Positions 34,825 to 44,010 of a stretch of DNA of 64,000 bases are shown piece by piece. The number at the start of each line of letters is the position of its first letter. The stretch's first letter is position 1. A program made the position numbers and the translations under genes. The notes beneath the pieces are model-generated. The model did not search any database and had not been told where the DNA came from. It saw only the letters and a program-made list of their open reading frames with translations. Source of the stretch: an uncultured Draconibacterium sp. (GTDB taxonomy: Bacteria > Bacteroidota > Bacteroidia > Bacteroidales > Prolixibacteraceae); contig NZ_OY781981.1 in NCBI RefSeq assembly GCF_963677565.1, positions 3,526,001-3,590,000 on the forward strand. Reading direction: 5' to 3'.

Positions 34825-35982
34825 ATGAAAAAGTTTGCAATTCTTTTTGTTCTGATTATATCGCTTTGTCAGGTACACGGACAGCAGCCTGTTCAGTTAA
34901 AGTCGCCGGAGATCTTAAAAGATAATTCTGTAATTTTTCGCTTGAATGCTCCGGAGGCAAAATCAGTAAAACTGCAGGGCACGATGAATACCGGTTGGGA
35001 AGGATTGGAAATGAACAAAAACCAGGATGGTATTTACGAAATAAAAATTGGGCCGGTTGATCCTGAAATTTATGTATACACTTTTCAGGTTGATGGCGTG
35101 AGCATTCTTGATCCTTCAAACAATATAGTTACCCGCGATGGATCACACATTGAGAGCTCCTTGGTCATTTCGGGTGAAAAAACGGATGTGTACGATGTAA
35201 AAGACGTTCCGCATGGCAATGTTTCAGCGGTGTGGTATCCTGCCGAAAAGCTGGGCATGACAAGAAGATGCATGGTTTATACGCCTCCGGGTTATGAAAG
35301 CTCCAAAAAATCGTATCCGGTGTTATACTTGTTACACGGGGGAGGTGGCGACGAAGAAGCCTGGTTGGGCCGCGGTCGTGCCAATTATATTCTGGATAAT
35401 TTAATTGCACAGGGCAAAGCTGAACCCATGATAATTGTAATTCCGAACGGTAATTTAATGGCAACTTCTGCACCCGGCGAAACTCCGTTGGAATTGCGTA
35501 CTAAGCAAAATCAGCAGGAAATGGGCACACCCGCAGCTATGGTTGGCGAAAAAATGCAGCATAGTTTGGTTGAGGATTTACTCCCTTTTATTGAAGCCAA
35601 TTACAGGGTCAATAAAAATAAGGAAGGACGTGCAATTGCTGGCCTGTCAATGGGCGGATATCAAACGCTGAAAACATCAAACTTATATCCCGACATGTTC
35701 GATTATATTGGTGTAATGAGTATGGGAGTTTATACCAGCGTTGATGACGGTTTTAACAAGGAAGGCTTTAAATCAAAAATTGAAGCGATAAAAAAGGCTG
35801 ATCCTAAATTGTATTGGATCGGGTGCGGCACTGATGACTTTTTGTACCAGCTGGCACTTGATTTAATGAAGATTTACGATGAAGTTGGCCTTGATTATAA
35901 ATACAGAGAGAGCAGCGGTGGGCACACCTGGAACAATTGGAGATTGTACCTGAGTGAGTTTGCGCCAATGCTTTTTAAATAG
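34825..35982 (+). CDS. Secreted CE1-like esterase with N-terminal E-set domain, copy 2
   Basis: A 385-residue paralogue of the preceding esterase with the same layout: signal peptide (about 1-20), E-set domain (SPEILKDNSVIFRLNAPEAK, YVYTFQVDGVSILDPSNN), and an esterase domain with HGGGGDEEAWLGRGRANYIL, nucleophile GLSMGG (Ser about 275), acid region IGCGTDDFLYQLA and His about 367 in GGHTWNNWR. It ends in FAPMLFK, a tail shared by most esterases of the array. The near-adjacent position and shared phrases point to tandem duplication followed by divergence. Likely the same reaction type with a different acyl or glycan preference. Confidence 0.92.
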   Translation: MKKFAILFVLIISLCQVHGQQPVQLKSPEILKDNSVIFRLNAPEAKSVKLQGTMNTGWEGLEMNKNQDGIYEIKIGPVDPEIYVYTFQVDGVSILDPSNNIVTRDGSHIESSLVISGEKTDVYDVKDVPHGNVSAVWYPAEKLGMTRRCMVYTPPGYESSKKSYPVLYLLHGGGGDEEAWLGRGRANYILDNLIAQGKAEPMIIVIPNGNLMATSAPGETPLELRTKQNQQEMGTPAAMVGEKMQHSLVEDLLPFIEANYRVNKNKEGRAIAGLSMGGYQTLKTSNLYPDMFDYIGVMSMGVYTSVDDGFNKEGFKSKIEAIKKADPKLYWIGCGTDDFLYQLALDLMKIYDEVGLDYKYRESSGGHTWNNWRLYLSEFAPMLFK

Positions 35983-36033
35983 AAGTTTTATGATATTCTA
36001 TATACATGTTAGTTAGATAGTTAGTTTTTATTC

Positions 36034-36063
36034 AGTATCCTTTGGTTGGTCCCAAAGGATACT
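36034..36063 (+). terminator. Perfect 12-bp hairpin inside the esterase array
   Basis: AGTATCCTTTGG pairs perfectly with CCAAAGGATACT around a 6-nt loop, in the 155-nt gap between esterase copies 2 and 3. Only a short TTAAAAG follows, so it may be a leaky terminator or an mRNA-stabilising element that sets different expression levels along the operon. Confidence 0.55.
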
Positions 36064-36137
36064 TTAAAAGCTCAAAAAAATCTGGATTAAAACATAAAAA
36101 CGATAAAACAAAATCAATCAAATCTAAAGAAATAAAA

Positions 36138-37316
36138 ATGAGAAAGACAGTAATTTTATTAGGGCTTTTGTTGGCCGTGTTTTCGGTGAAAGTAAACGCA
36201 CAACAAAACCTTTTCGGCGGACAGGATATCGAATCTGCCGTGGTAAATGAAGATAATTCGGTAACCTTCCGGTTAATTGCTCCTGATGCAAAAAGTGTTT
36301 CTGTTGCCGGCGATTTTGCACAAGTTGCTGAAGAAAATCCTGTGGGTGGCGTTGTTGGTACCGGTTTGTTGCCAATGACGAAAGATGCCGATGGAATGTG
36401 GTCGTATACAACAAAACCGCTGAAATCGGAAATGTATATGTATTTGTTTGATGTTGATGGCGTTGCAACTATCGACATTAATAACCCATATGTTTACCGC
36501 GACTACGCTACCGTTAGCAATATTTTTGTGGTTGGAAACGGACAGGGTGATTTGTATGAAGTGAATGATGTGCCTCACGGATCGTTGGCACACCACTGGT
36601 ACGATTCAAAAGCATTGGAAACTGATCGTCGAATCAATGTTTATACTCCTCCGGGGTACGAATCAAGTAACGAAAATTATCCGGTGCTTTACCTCTTGCA
36701 CGGATTTGGTGGAGACGAAGACGAGTGGGTTTCTTTTGGTAGAGCTACCCAGATTTTAGACAACCTGATTGCCCAGGGGACTGCAACACCGATGATTGTT
36801 GTTATGCCGAACGGACACACTGCAATGGAAGCTGCTCCGGGCGAAAGCAGCATGGGTTTTTACAAACCGGGAAGAGAAAAAGACAGGGCAGATGTACGTG
36901 GTGCTTTTGTTGACAATTTCCATGAGATTATCGACTTTGTTGAAAGCAACTACCGCGTGAAAGAAGAAAAAGCTTATCGCGCCATTGCCGGATTGTCGAT
37001 GGGTGGCGGTCATGCTATCAATATTTCAAGAACCTACGAAAATAAGTTCGATTATGTTGGTGTATTTTCTTCGGCTGCAGGTGGTGAAGACGAATTTGAT
37101 GCTTCGTTGAAAAAACAAATTGACAATGGTGTTGAAGTTTACTGGTTAGGCGTTGGAAGAGAAGATTTCCTTTTGGAAAGAAACCAGGAATTCAGAGCGA
37201 AATTAGATAAACTAGGACTGGATGACTATATTTATATGGAAACCGGAAACGGACACGTTTGGAAGTGCTGGAGACTGTATTTAAGCGAATTCGCTCCGTT
37301 ACTATTCAAAAGATAA
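36138..37316 (+). CDS. Secreted CE1-like esterase with N-terminal E-set domain, copy 3
   Basis: The frame is open from 36042, but the ATG at 36138 begins a signal peptide (MRKTVILLGLLLAVFSVKVNA), so I use that start (392 residues). The E-set domain begins QQNLFGGQDIESAVVNEDNS and ends around YVYRDYATVSNIFVV; the esterase domain has YLLHGFGGDEDEWVSFGRAT, ILDNLIAQGTATPMIVVMPN, GLSMGGGHA (Ser about 287), WLGVGREDFLL and His about 373 in GNGHVWKCWR, with a FAPLLFKR tail. It is the clear sister of the gene at 42788, sharing even the N-terminal phrase QQNLFGGQD. A CE1-type polysaccharide deacylase is likely. Confidence 0.92.
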   Translation: MRKTVILLGLLLAVFSVKVNAQQNLFGGQDIESAVVNEDNSVTFRLIAPDAKSVSVAGDFAQVAEENPVGGVVGTGLLPMTKDADGMWSYTTKPLKSEMYMYLFDVDGVATIDINNPYVYRDYATVSNIFVVGNGQGDLYEVNDVPHGSLAHHWYDSKALETDRRINVYTPPGYESSNENYPVLYLLHGFGGDEDEWVSFGRATQILDNLIAQGTATPMIVVMPNGHTAMEAAPGESSMGFYKPGREKDRADVRGAFVDNFHEIIDFVESNYRVKEEKAYRAIAGLSMGGGHAINISRTYENKFDYVGVFSSAAGGEDEFDASLKKQIDNGVEVYWLGVGREDFLLERNQEFRAKLDKLGLDDYIYMETGNGHVWKCWRLYLSEFAPLLFKR

Positions 37317-37346
37317 TTTCCAATAAATAACCGATAATAGCTGACT

Positions 37347-38948
37347 ATGAAAAATCTGAAACTATGGATGGTTGTTTTTGCTGCTGTATTCGCCTTCACG
37401 AATTGTTCGGAGAAAGAGGTTGTACAGGAAAATCCAAAGCCCAGAACCATTGTAACCTGCGATCCGGAATTGGATGATAATAACTCGATGATACGTTTTC
37501 TGCTTCATGCCACCGATTACCAGATTGACGGCTTGGTGTACACCAGCAGCCGTTTTCACTGGCGAGGCGATGGAAAAGGAACCACACAATTTGTTGAAGG
37601 AAGCGAATACGCTCAATTGGGGCTGGGGCCTCAAACCTCATGGCGATGGTCGCCGGATGAACGATTCATTCACGATATTTTGGATGCCTACGAAGAATGT
37701 TACGACAACCTGAAAGTGCATGATCGGGAATATCCAACTCCTGAGTATTTGAAGTCGGTAACGGTATTCGGTAACTGTAATTTCGAGGGAGATTATTCGG
37801 AAGATACTGACGGCTCGAATTTGATCAAAAAGAGTATTCTTGATGATAAACCGGGCCTGCTGTTTTTGCAAGCCTGGGGAGGTTCATCTACCATTGCGGC
37901 AGCACTCCGCTCTATTGAAGACGATTACAAAAGCACTCCGGAATGGGACGCTGTTTACAAAAAAGTGTGCGATAAGATTGTGCTTTGCCTTTCGGGTGAT
38001 CAGGACAATGCATACAACAAATACATTGCTGTTAATTGGCCTGACGCGTATGTCGAGAATGTTCGCGGCGGCATGGGACGTTACGATAACAGCTCTTACG
38101 ATTATCTTACTTCGCCGGATTGGACGGCTGAAAATTTACGCCTTGGACCAATTGGTTCGTTGGTGAGATGTTGGGGCGATGGAAAACAAATGATGCCGGG
38201 CGATGTGATGGATGTGATTGGGCCTTACAAAGGTGAATCGGTTTTAGAATTGGCAGAGCAGGGTTATATCATGTGGAATTCTCCTTCGCCTGTCGGAACG
38301 CTTTATGGCGATGGCGACAGTGGTTGTTTTTTCAACTTAATTGGCAACGGACTCCGTGCATGGCAAGATCCTCGATGGGGCGGTTGGAACGGCCGCTGGG
38401 ATCCAAACTCAGGCGCACCACGATCTGGACATCCCGCTTATATGGCGATGGACATTATGATGTTACATAATAGAGTTGTAGATGCTGCCAAAAAAGGGGA
38501 GACCTTTGATATTTTCGCCATGTTTGGAATGGCCGAACCCGGTAATATGGAAGAAGATCATACGTTTCCGAATATGTTTCCGGAACGGAATCTTTCTGAA
38601 GCAGCTCGTATGAAGTGGTCGGTAACACCAAATTACGAAGATGCCAACCACTATCCGAAGCTTACCGGTCCTTTAGGCATCAGTGCAAAGCCCGGCGAAG
38701 AAATTGAAATCAATGCGACTGCTGTTGATCCTGATGGTGATCAAATGGATATAAAATGGTGGTACTTCCCTGTAGGAACTTACGAAAGCGATGCACTTGC
38801 TGTTGATAGTCCGGCTAAGGCTCAGACTACGTTCACAGTTCCTGCAGATGCCAAATCGGGTGAGACGATCCATTTTGTGCTTCAGGCGGTTGACCATGGC
38901 AGTCCTGTTCTAACAAAATACCTGAGAACTGTAATTACTGTTTTGTAA
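37347..38948 (+). CDS. DUF1593 (Sde0182-like) lipoprotein, copy 2
   Basis: A 533-residue lipoprotein (lipobox FTNC, Cys20), so anchored to a membrane and perhaps surface exposed. The nucleoside-hydrolase-like domain keeps the acidic loop TCDPELDDNNSMIRFLLHA (Asp39, Asp43, Asp44), GLVYTSSRFHWRGDGKGTTQ, FLQAWGGSSTIAAALRSIED and LIGNGLRAWQDPRWGGWNGR. The C-terminal Ig-like domain has EDANHYPKLTGPLGISAKPG, AVDPDGDQMDIKWWYFPVG and KSGETIHFVLQAVDHGSPVL. It is the closest relative of the next gene, 70 nt downstream, so the two look like a tandem duplicate. Function unproved: glycan binding or glycosidic cleavage. Confidence 0.9.
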   Translation: MKNLKLWMVVFAAVFAFTNCSEKEVVQENPKPRTIVTCDPELDDNNSMIRFLLHATDYQIDGLVYTSSRFHWRGDGKGTTQFVEGSEYAQLGLGPQTSWRWSPDERFIHDILDAYEECYDNLKVHDREYPTPEYLKSVTVFGNCNFEGDYSEDTDGSNLIKKSILDDKPGLLFLQAWGGSSTIAAALRSIEDDYKSTPEWDAVYKKVCDKIVLCLSGDQDNAYNKYIAVNWPDAYVENVRGGMGRYDNSSYDYLTSPDWTAENLRLGPIGSLVRCWGDGKQMMPGDVMDVIGPYKGESVLELAEQGYIMWNSPSPVGTLYGDGDSGCFFNLIGNGLRAWQDPRWGGWNGRWDPNSGAPRSGHPAYMAMDIMMLHNRVVDAAKKGETFDIFAMFGMAEPGNMEEDHTFPNMFPERNLSEAARMKWSVTPNYEDANHYPKLTGPLGISAKPGEEIEINATAVDPDGDQMDIKWWYFPVGTYESDALAVDSPAKAQTTFTVPADAKSGETIHFVLQAVDHGSPVLTKYLRTVITVL

Positions 38949-39018
38949 TCTGATTTCAGGTTCAGAGAGTTTATTCGGCTACTGTTTGCCAGAGAAATTG
39001 AAAAATGAAAAGTTGACT

Positions 39019-40578
39019 ATGAAAGACATTCTGACAAATTTGAAAGTACTGACTATTGGTTTGGTAGCGGTATTTACGTTAACAAATTGCACAAGCCAGA
39101 ATTCATCAAAGGAAAAGGAGGAAGTTCAAAAGCCGCGCGTGGTGGTTACCTGCGACCCGGAATTGGATGATAACAATTCACTGATTCGCTTCCTGCTTTT
39201 TAGTACCGACTTTGACGTTGAAGGATTGATCTATGCAAGTAGCCGATTTCACTGGAAAGGTGACGGACAGGGAACTACCCAGTACATTCCCGATAGAGAA
39301 TATTCGTCTGCCGAACGGGATCTTGGTCCGCAAACTTCGTGGCGTTGGGCTGAAGGCGAGCGTTTTATTGATGATTTGGTGGAGGCTTACGAATCGGTTT
39401 ATCAGAACCTGAAAGTTCATAATCCAAATTATCCAACGCCTGAAGAATTGAAGTCAAAAATATATGTAGGCAATATTGAGTTTGAAGGCGATATCTCACA
39501 TGATACTCCCGGCTCCGACAGGATAAAAGAGATTCTTTTGGATGATGATCCAAGACCTGTTTTTATACAGGTTTGGGGTGGTCCAAGTACTGCATCAAGG
39601 GCGCTGAAATCGATTGAGGAGGAATATAAAGATACTCCCGAATGGGAAAGTATTAAGGCAAAAGTGTCGGCAAAGGCAAAATTCTGTCTTTCCGGTATGC
39701 AGGATCTGTCTTACCAGGAGTATGTGCAACCCAACTGGCCGGAGGTAGAGTCTATTTTGCTAAATGCAGGAGTTACAAGTTTGGGTTACGGAGCCAAACG
39801 TGCAGTTGCCGGAACTAAAGACACCATCTATTTTTCTTCAGCATGGACCTTGGAAAATATCAAAAGCAAAGGTGTTTTTGGTGAACATTACCGGGTATGG
39901 GGTGATGGCCGGCAAATGGCTCCAGGCGATTTTACCGACTACTTTGGTGAAAAAGGGTACACAGCTGACGAACTTCGCGAGAAGGGGTATTGGGTTTGGA
40001 CACCGCCTCAGCCCGAAGGCAATTTTATTAGCGAGGGTGACACTCCGATGTTCCTGAACCTGATCGGAAATGGATTACGAGCCCACGAAGGCCAGGAGTA
40101 TGGAGGTTGGGCCGGACGCAGAAAAGAACTTACTGAAGAAGAGAAAGCCGCCGGGTACACGGCTCCGTATGCCATGAGCAGAGTAAAGGATGAAGTACTT
40201 CCTGATTTCTTGCCTGCCATACAAAATAACTTTGCAGCACGTTTACACTGGTCGGTTACTTCTGAGTATGAAAATGCAAACCATGAACCGCTTATTAGTG
40301 GGCCGCTTGAAATGAAGGTTGCTGCCGGTAGTATTGTTGATCTAAATATCAATGTAACTGATCCGGATAACGACGAAGTTTCAACAAGCTGGAAGCAATA
40401 TAAAGTAGGCAGTTACAAAGGCGATGTTTCTTTTGCCAATGCTCAAGAAGCATCTACATCTGTAGGTATTCCCGAAGATGCAAAAAGTGGAAACACTATT
40501 CATTTAGTTCTTACAGCTGAAGACAATCAAAAAATACCAATGACGAGTTATCATAGAATCATTTTAACAATAAACTAA
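39019..40578 (+). CDS. DUF1593 (Sde0182-like) lipoprotein, copy 3
   Basis: The frame opens at 38986, but the ATG at 39019 starts a clean lipoprotein signal (MKDILTNLKVLTIGLVAVFT, lipobox LTNC, Cys24), giving 519 residues. It shares TCDPELDDNNS, YASSRFHWKGDGQGTTQ, ERDLGPQTSWRWAEGERF and QVWGGPSTASRALKSIEEEY with copy 2, and has the same Ig-like C-terminus (TDPDNDEVSTSWKQYKVGSY, KSGNTIHLVLTAEDN). It ends one base into the long frame of the next esterase, whose proper start is 69 nt on. Keeping two nearly redundant copies in series suggests a dosage need or divergent ligand preference. Confidence 0.9.
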   Translation: MKDILTNLKVLTIGLVAVFTLTNCTSQNSSKEKEEVQKPRVVVTCDPELDDNNSLIRFLLFSTDFDVEGLIYASSRFHWKGDGQGTTQYIPDREYSSAERDLGPQTSWRWAEGERFIDDLVEAYESVYQNLKVHNPNYPTPEELKSKIYVGNIEFEGDISHDTPGSDRIKEILLDDDPRPVFIQVWGGPSTASRALKSIEEEYKDTPEWESIKAKVSAKAKFCLSGMQDLSYQEYVQPNWPEVESILLNAGVTSLGYGAKRAVAGTKDTIYFSSAWTLENIKSKGVFGEHYRVWGDGRQMAPGDFTDYFGEKGYTADELREKGYWVWTPPQPEGNFISEGDTPMFLNLIGNGLRAHEGQEYGGWAGRRKELTEEEKAAGYTAPYAMSRVKDEVLPDFLPAIQNNFAARLHWSVTSEYENANHEPLISGPLEMKVAAGSIVDLNINVTDPDNDEVSTSWKQYKVGSYKGDVSFANAQEASTSVGIPEDAKSGNTIHLVLTAEDNQKIPMTSYHRIILTIN

Positions 40579-40646
40579 TGAAACGAGTCCTGAATTATCG
40601 GGACGAGTTCCATACTATACCTTTAAAAACAAACAATCTTAATAGT

Positions 40647-41519
40647 ATGAAAAAAACGATTATTTCTCTTATAGCAATCCTGGCGTTTTCGTTGAATATG
40701 AATGCGCAACAAGTACATGAACAGGATCCGGCAGATCATCAGGCAAGAGTATTTCCGATGCCTGTGGAACATTTATATTTTCATAGCGAAATTCTCGATT
40801 TCGATAAAAACTTCACAGTATATCTTCCCGACAGTTACAGTACTGATTCGTTGCGGAAGTATCCGGTGGTTTATATGCTTCACGGTGCCAACGAAAACGA
40901 TTGGGAGTGGGCAAATATTCCTACTTTTATGATCAACGCAAAACTTCGCCAGTCGAGAGCCGACGGAATGGCTGCTGAGGTAATCATGGTTTGTCCGAAT
41001 GCAACGGAGGGAACCATGGGCTATTTCAATCGTGAAGGTTGGAAATACGAGGATTATTTTTTCCAGGAGTTAATGCCTTTCATTGAGTCGCATTACCGCA
41101 TTATTGCCGACAAAGGACACCGTGCAATTGGTGGTCTTTCAATGGGCGGCGGTGGCTCTTTTATGTATGGGCTTACTCATCCTGAATTGTTCAGCAGCGT
41201 TTATGCCATTAGTGGTGCAGTGCCTTCAAGTCTGAATTCCGAGGACAAGGGAAACACTCCTTTTAGCAGACAATTCAATCTTGGTGATTTGACCGAAGCT
41301 CAGATTGCAGAAATTAAAACCGTAAATTTTGTTCTGGATTGTGGCGATGATGATTTTCTTTTCGATGCCAATGTTGCGTGTTATCAATCGATGAAGAAGG
41401 CCGAACTTACTTGCGAATTCCGTTCGCGTAATGGCGGTCACGCTTCGTATTACTGGTACGATGGACTGGGGGATGCCCTTTTGTGGTTTACCCGCCATTT
41501 TTCTGAACAGTGTAAATAA
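40647..41519 (+). CDS. Secreted CE1-like esterase, single-domain, copy 4
   Basis: The ATG at 40647 begins the signal peptide MKKTIISLIAILAFSLNMNA; the longer frame from 40578 would add an unlikely leader. The 290-residue protein lacks the E-set domain of copies 1-3 and consists of the esterase alone: FTVYLPDSYSTDSLRKYPVV, MLHGANENDWEWANIPTFMI, VCPNATEGTMGYFNREGWKY, GGLSMGGGG (Ser about 165), LDCGDDDFLFDANVACYQ and His in RNGGHASYYWYDGL. It most resembles copy 7 (45600), from which it is separated by two two-domain esterases and one DUF1593 gene. Likely an exported acetyl or feruloyl esterase acting on shorter, soluble oligosaccharides (inference). Confidence 0.91.
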   Translation: MKKTIISLIAILAFSLNMNAQQVHEQDPADHQARVFPMPVEHLYFHSEILDFDKNFTVYLPDSYSTDSLRKYPVVYMLHGANENDWEWANIPTFMINAKLRQSRADGMAAEVIMVCPNATEGTMGYFNREGWKYEDYFFQELMPFIESHYRIIADKGHRAIGGLSMGGGGSFMYGLTHPELFSSVYAISGAVPSSLNSEDKGNTPFSRQFNLGDLTEAQIAEIKTVNFVLDCGDDDFLFDANVACYQSMKKAELTCEFRSRNGGHASYYWYDGLGDALLWFTRHFSEQCK

Positions 41520-41572
41520 GCGGATTGTAAGAATACATTAGTCAAACAAAACAAGAATAAAATTTAAATTCT

Positions 41573-42751
41573 GTGAGATTTTTAACCTTTTTATTACTAA
41601 TAGCTTTATTTCAACAGGTAAGTGCTCAGAGGCCCGTCGCCCAGATAGTATCACCTGAAATTAATGGAACTGACGTTACTTTTCGCTTAAAAGCTCCGAA
41701 AGCGATTCAGGTTTTTTTAACCGGGGATTTCTTGTCAATGAAAGAAATTGACACTCCTCTGGGGAAAGCCTTAGAACCGGTTCCTGTTGAAATGACCGAA
41801 GGCGAAAATGGTATATGGGAATATAAAGTCGAAAATGTTTCGCCCGATTTTTATACTTATACATTTACTGTTGATGGTTTGAAGATGCTTGATCCTAACA
41901 ATCTTCAGATTGTGCGTGACGGATTAGACTTCTTTAACCTGTTCATCGTGCCGGGTGAAAAAAGCAATATTTATTTGGAAGCTCCGGAAAAGAAAGGGAT
42001 GCTTTCGAAAGTTTGGTATCCGTCTCCGGCTTTCGGTAATGTAGAAAGAAGGATGTTTGTATACACGCCTTACGGATATGGAGAATCCAATAAAAAATAC
42101 CCGGTACTGTACTTACATCACGGTGGTGGTGGCGACGAAAATGAGTGGTCGATGTGGGGGCGAATTTGCCAGATTATGGACAATCTTATTGCACAGAGGA
42201 AAGCTGAACCCATGATTATTGTTATGCCGAATATACACTCCAATCAGTTGGCATCCCGAGATGTGATGAAACCTGTAGCAGAAGCAAAAAGTATATTCGA
42301 TATCGGGATGGACTCTGACGAATTTTATTCAGGTGGCCCTTATGTGAAAAGCCTGGTTGAAGACATCATTCCTTATGTAGAATCACATTATAACGTAATT
42401 CAAAAGAAGAGTGGACGCGCCATTGGTGGCCTTTCAATGGGAGGTGTAATTACCCTGTATGCAACGGCTAACTATCCCGATCTGTTTGATTATGTTGGAG
42501 TTTTCAGTATGGGTTTCACTCCTCAAAGAGATGCTATTGCCGATCTGACTCCGGTAAAAGAAGCCGGGTACAAATTGTATTGGGTTGGTTGCGGTGAATC
42601 AGATATGGCATATGGTAATGCCGAACGTCTTTTAAAAGGATTAAACGACCTAAACATGAAATATACTTATTATGACCAGTTAGGAGGACATATTTGGGAT
42701 ACCTGGAGAATATGTATCCGCGAGTTTGCTCCATTATTGTTCAGCAAATAA
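41573..42751 (+). CDS. Secreted CE1-like esterase with N-terminal E-set domain, copy 5
   Basis: A 392-residue protein started by GTG at 41573, which directly precedes the signal peptide (RFLTFLLLIALFQQVSAQ); no in-frame ATG fits. Two domains: an E-set (IVSPEINGTDVTFRLKAPKA, YTYTFTVDGLKMLDPNN) and the esterase (RRMFVYTPYGYGESNKKYPV, YLHHGGGGDENEWSMWGRIC, IMDNLIAQRKAEPMIIVMPN, GGLSMGGVI with Ser about 288, WVGCGESDMAYGNAERLL, LGGHIWDTWR). The oxyanion segment reads YLHHGGGG instead of LLHGGGG. It shares the FAPLLF tail of the array. The sequence gives no hint of the acyl group. Confidence 0.91.
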   Translation: MRFLTFLLLIALFQQVSAQRPVAQIVSPEINGTDVTFRLKAPKAIQVFLTGDFLSMKEIDTPLGKALEPVPVEMTEGENGIWEYKVENVSPDFYTYTFTVDGLKMLDPNNLQIVRDGLDFFNLFIVPGEKSNIYLEAPEKKGMLSKVWYPSPAFGNVERRMFVYTPYGYGESNKKYPVLYLHHGGGGDENEWSMWGRICQIMDNLIAQRKAEPMIIVMPNIHSNQLASRDVMKPVAEAKSIFDIGMDSDEFYSGGPYVKSLVEDIIPYVESHYNVIQKKSGRAIGGLSMGGVITLYATANYPDLFDYVGVFSMGFTPQRDAIADLTPVKEAGYKLYWVGCGESDMAYGNAERLLKGLNDLNMKYTYYDQLGGHIWDTWRICIREFAPLLFSK

Positions 42752-42787
42752 CTAAAAGAATAAATCAATAAAAATAAATTGAAGGAT

Positions 42788-43981
42788 ATGAAAAGAATAA
42801 TAGTAATGATGAGCTTGTTTGTAGTGATGTTTGCTATAAATGCAAATGCTCAACAAAACCTGTTCGGAGGTCAGGACTTTGAATCGGCCGTAGTGAACGA
42901 CGATAATTCGGTGACTTTCCGTTTTTTAGCACCTGATGCAAAAGAGGTTGCTGTTGCAGGAGATTTTGCTTCGGTAGCCGAAGAAAATCCAATTGGTGGC
43001 ATGGTTGGCTCAGGTTTGCTTCCAATGAAAAAAGGTAAAGATGGCCTTTGGTCGTTAACAACCGAAGCACTGGAATCGGAGCTGTACAGTTATATGTTTA
43101 TGGTGGATGGAAATGCCACTATCGATCCGAACAATCCATACGTATTTCGTGATTTTGCCACGGTAAGCAATGTTTTTATTGTAGGAAATGGTAAAGGCGA
43201 TTTGTACAAAGTACACGATGTGGCGCATGGTACGGTAACACATCGCTGGTACAATTCCGAGAAATTGGGAATGGATCGCAGACTAAATGTATACACACCG
43301 GCAGGTTATGAAAGTTCGACTAAAAAATATCCGGTGTTGTACTTGTTACACGGCGCAGGAGGCGATGAAGATGAGTGGGTAAGTTTTGGTCGTGCCACAC
43401 AAATTATGGATAACCTGATTGCCCAGGGAAAAGCAGAGCCAATGATCGTGGTTATGACCAACGGCCATGCCGGAATGGAAGCAGCACCGGGCGAAAGTAG
43501 CTGGGGATTTTACAAACCAAAACATTTAACATCGGGAACCATGGATGGCGTTTTTGAGGACAGCTTTATGGAAATCGTAAATTTTGTTGAAAGCAACTAT
43601 CGTGTTATGGCTGATAAATCGCACCGCGCAATTGCAGGTTTGTCGATGGGCGGTTTCCATTCGATGCATATTTCAAGATACTACGAAAATACCTTCGATT
43701 ATGTGGGGTTGTTTTCAGCCGCACTTATCGATAGGGAAGATGCAACCAATAAAATTTATTCGAATATCGACGAGACATTAAAAAAACAAATTGAGAACGG
43801 CGTAAAACTGTATTGGACAGGTATCGGTACCGAGGATTTCTTGTATGATGCAAATAAAGAGTTCAGAGCGAAACTGGATAAGCTGGGAATGAAATATACG
43901 TATATGGAAACCGGCGACGGACATATCTGGAAAAACTGGCGTGTATATTTAAGCGAATTTGCACCACTTTTATTTAAATAA
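42788..43981 (+). CDS. Secreted CE1-like esterase with N-terminal E-set domain, copy 6
   Basis: The ATG at 42788 begins the signal peptide MKRIIVMMSLFVVMFAINANA (397 residues); a TTG three codons earlier is less likely. The mature protein starts QQNLFGGQDFESAVVNDDNS, nearly identical to copy 3, followed by the E-set domain (YSYMFMVDGNATIDPNNPYV) and the esterase (YLLHGAGGDEDEWVSFGRAT, IMDNLIAQGKAEPMIVVMTN, GLSMGGFHS with Ser about 286, WTGIGTEDFLYDANKEFRAK, GDGHIWKNWR with His about 379). The strong match to copy 3 across both domains shows that a block, not just one domain, was duplicated within the array. Confidence 0.92.
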   Translation: MKRIIVMMSLFVVMFAINANAQQNLFGGQDFESAVVNDDNSVTFRFLAPDAKEVAVAGDFASVAEENPIGGMVGSGLLPMKKGKDGLWSLTTEALESELYSYMFMVDGNATIDPNNPYVFRDFATVSNVFIVGNGKGDLYKVHDVAHGTVTHRWYNSEKLGMDRRLNVYTPAGYESSTKKYPVLYLLHGAGGDEDEWVSFGRATQIMDNLIAQGKAEPMIVVMTNGHAGMEAAPGESSWGFYKPKHLTSGTMDGVFEDSFMEIVNFVESNYRVMADKSHRAIAGLSMGGFHSMHISRYYENTFDYVGLFSAALIDREDATNKIYSNIDETLKKQIENGVKLYWTGIGTEDFLYDANKEFRAKLDKLGMKYTYMETGDGHIWKNWRVYLSEFAPLLFK

Positions 43982-44010
43982 GTTTTAACTAAACCAAATA
44001 ATAAAATACT

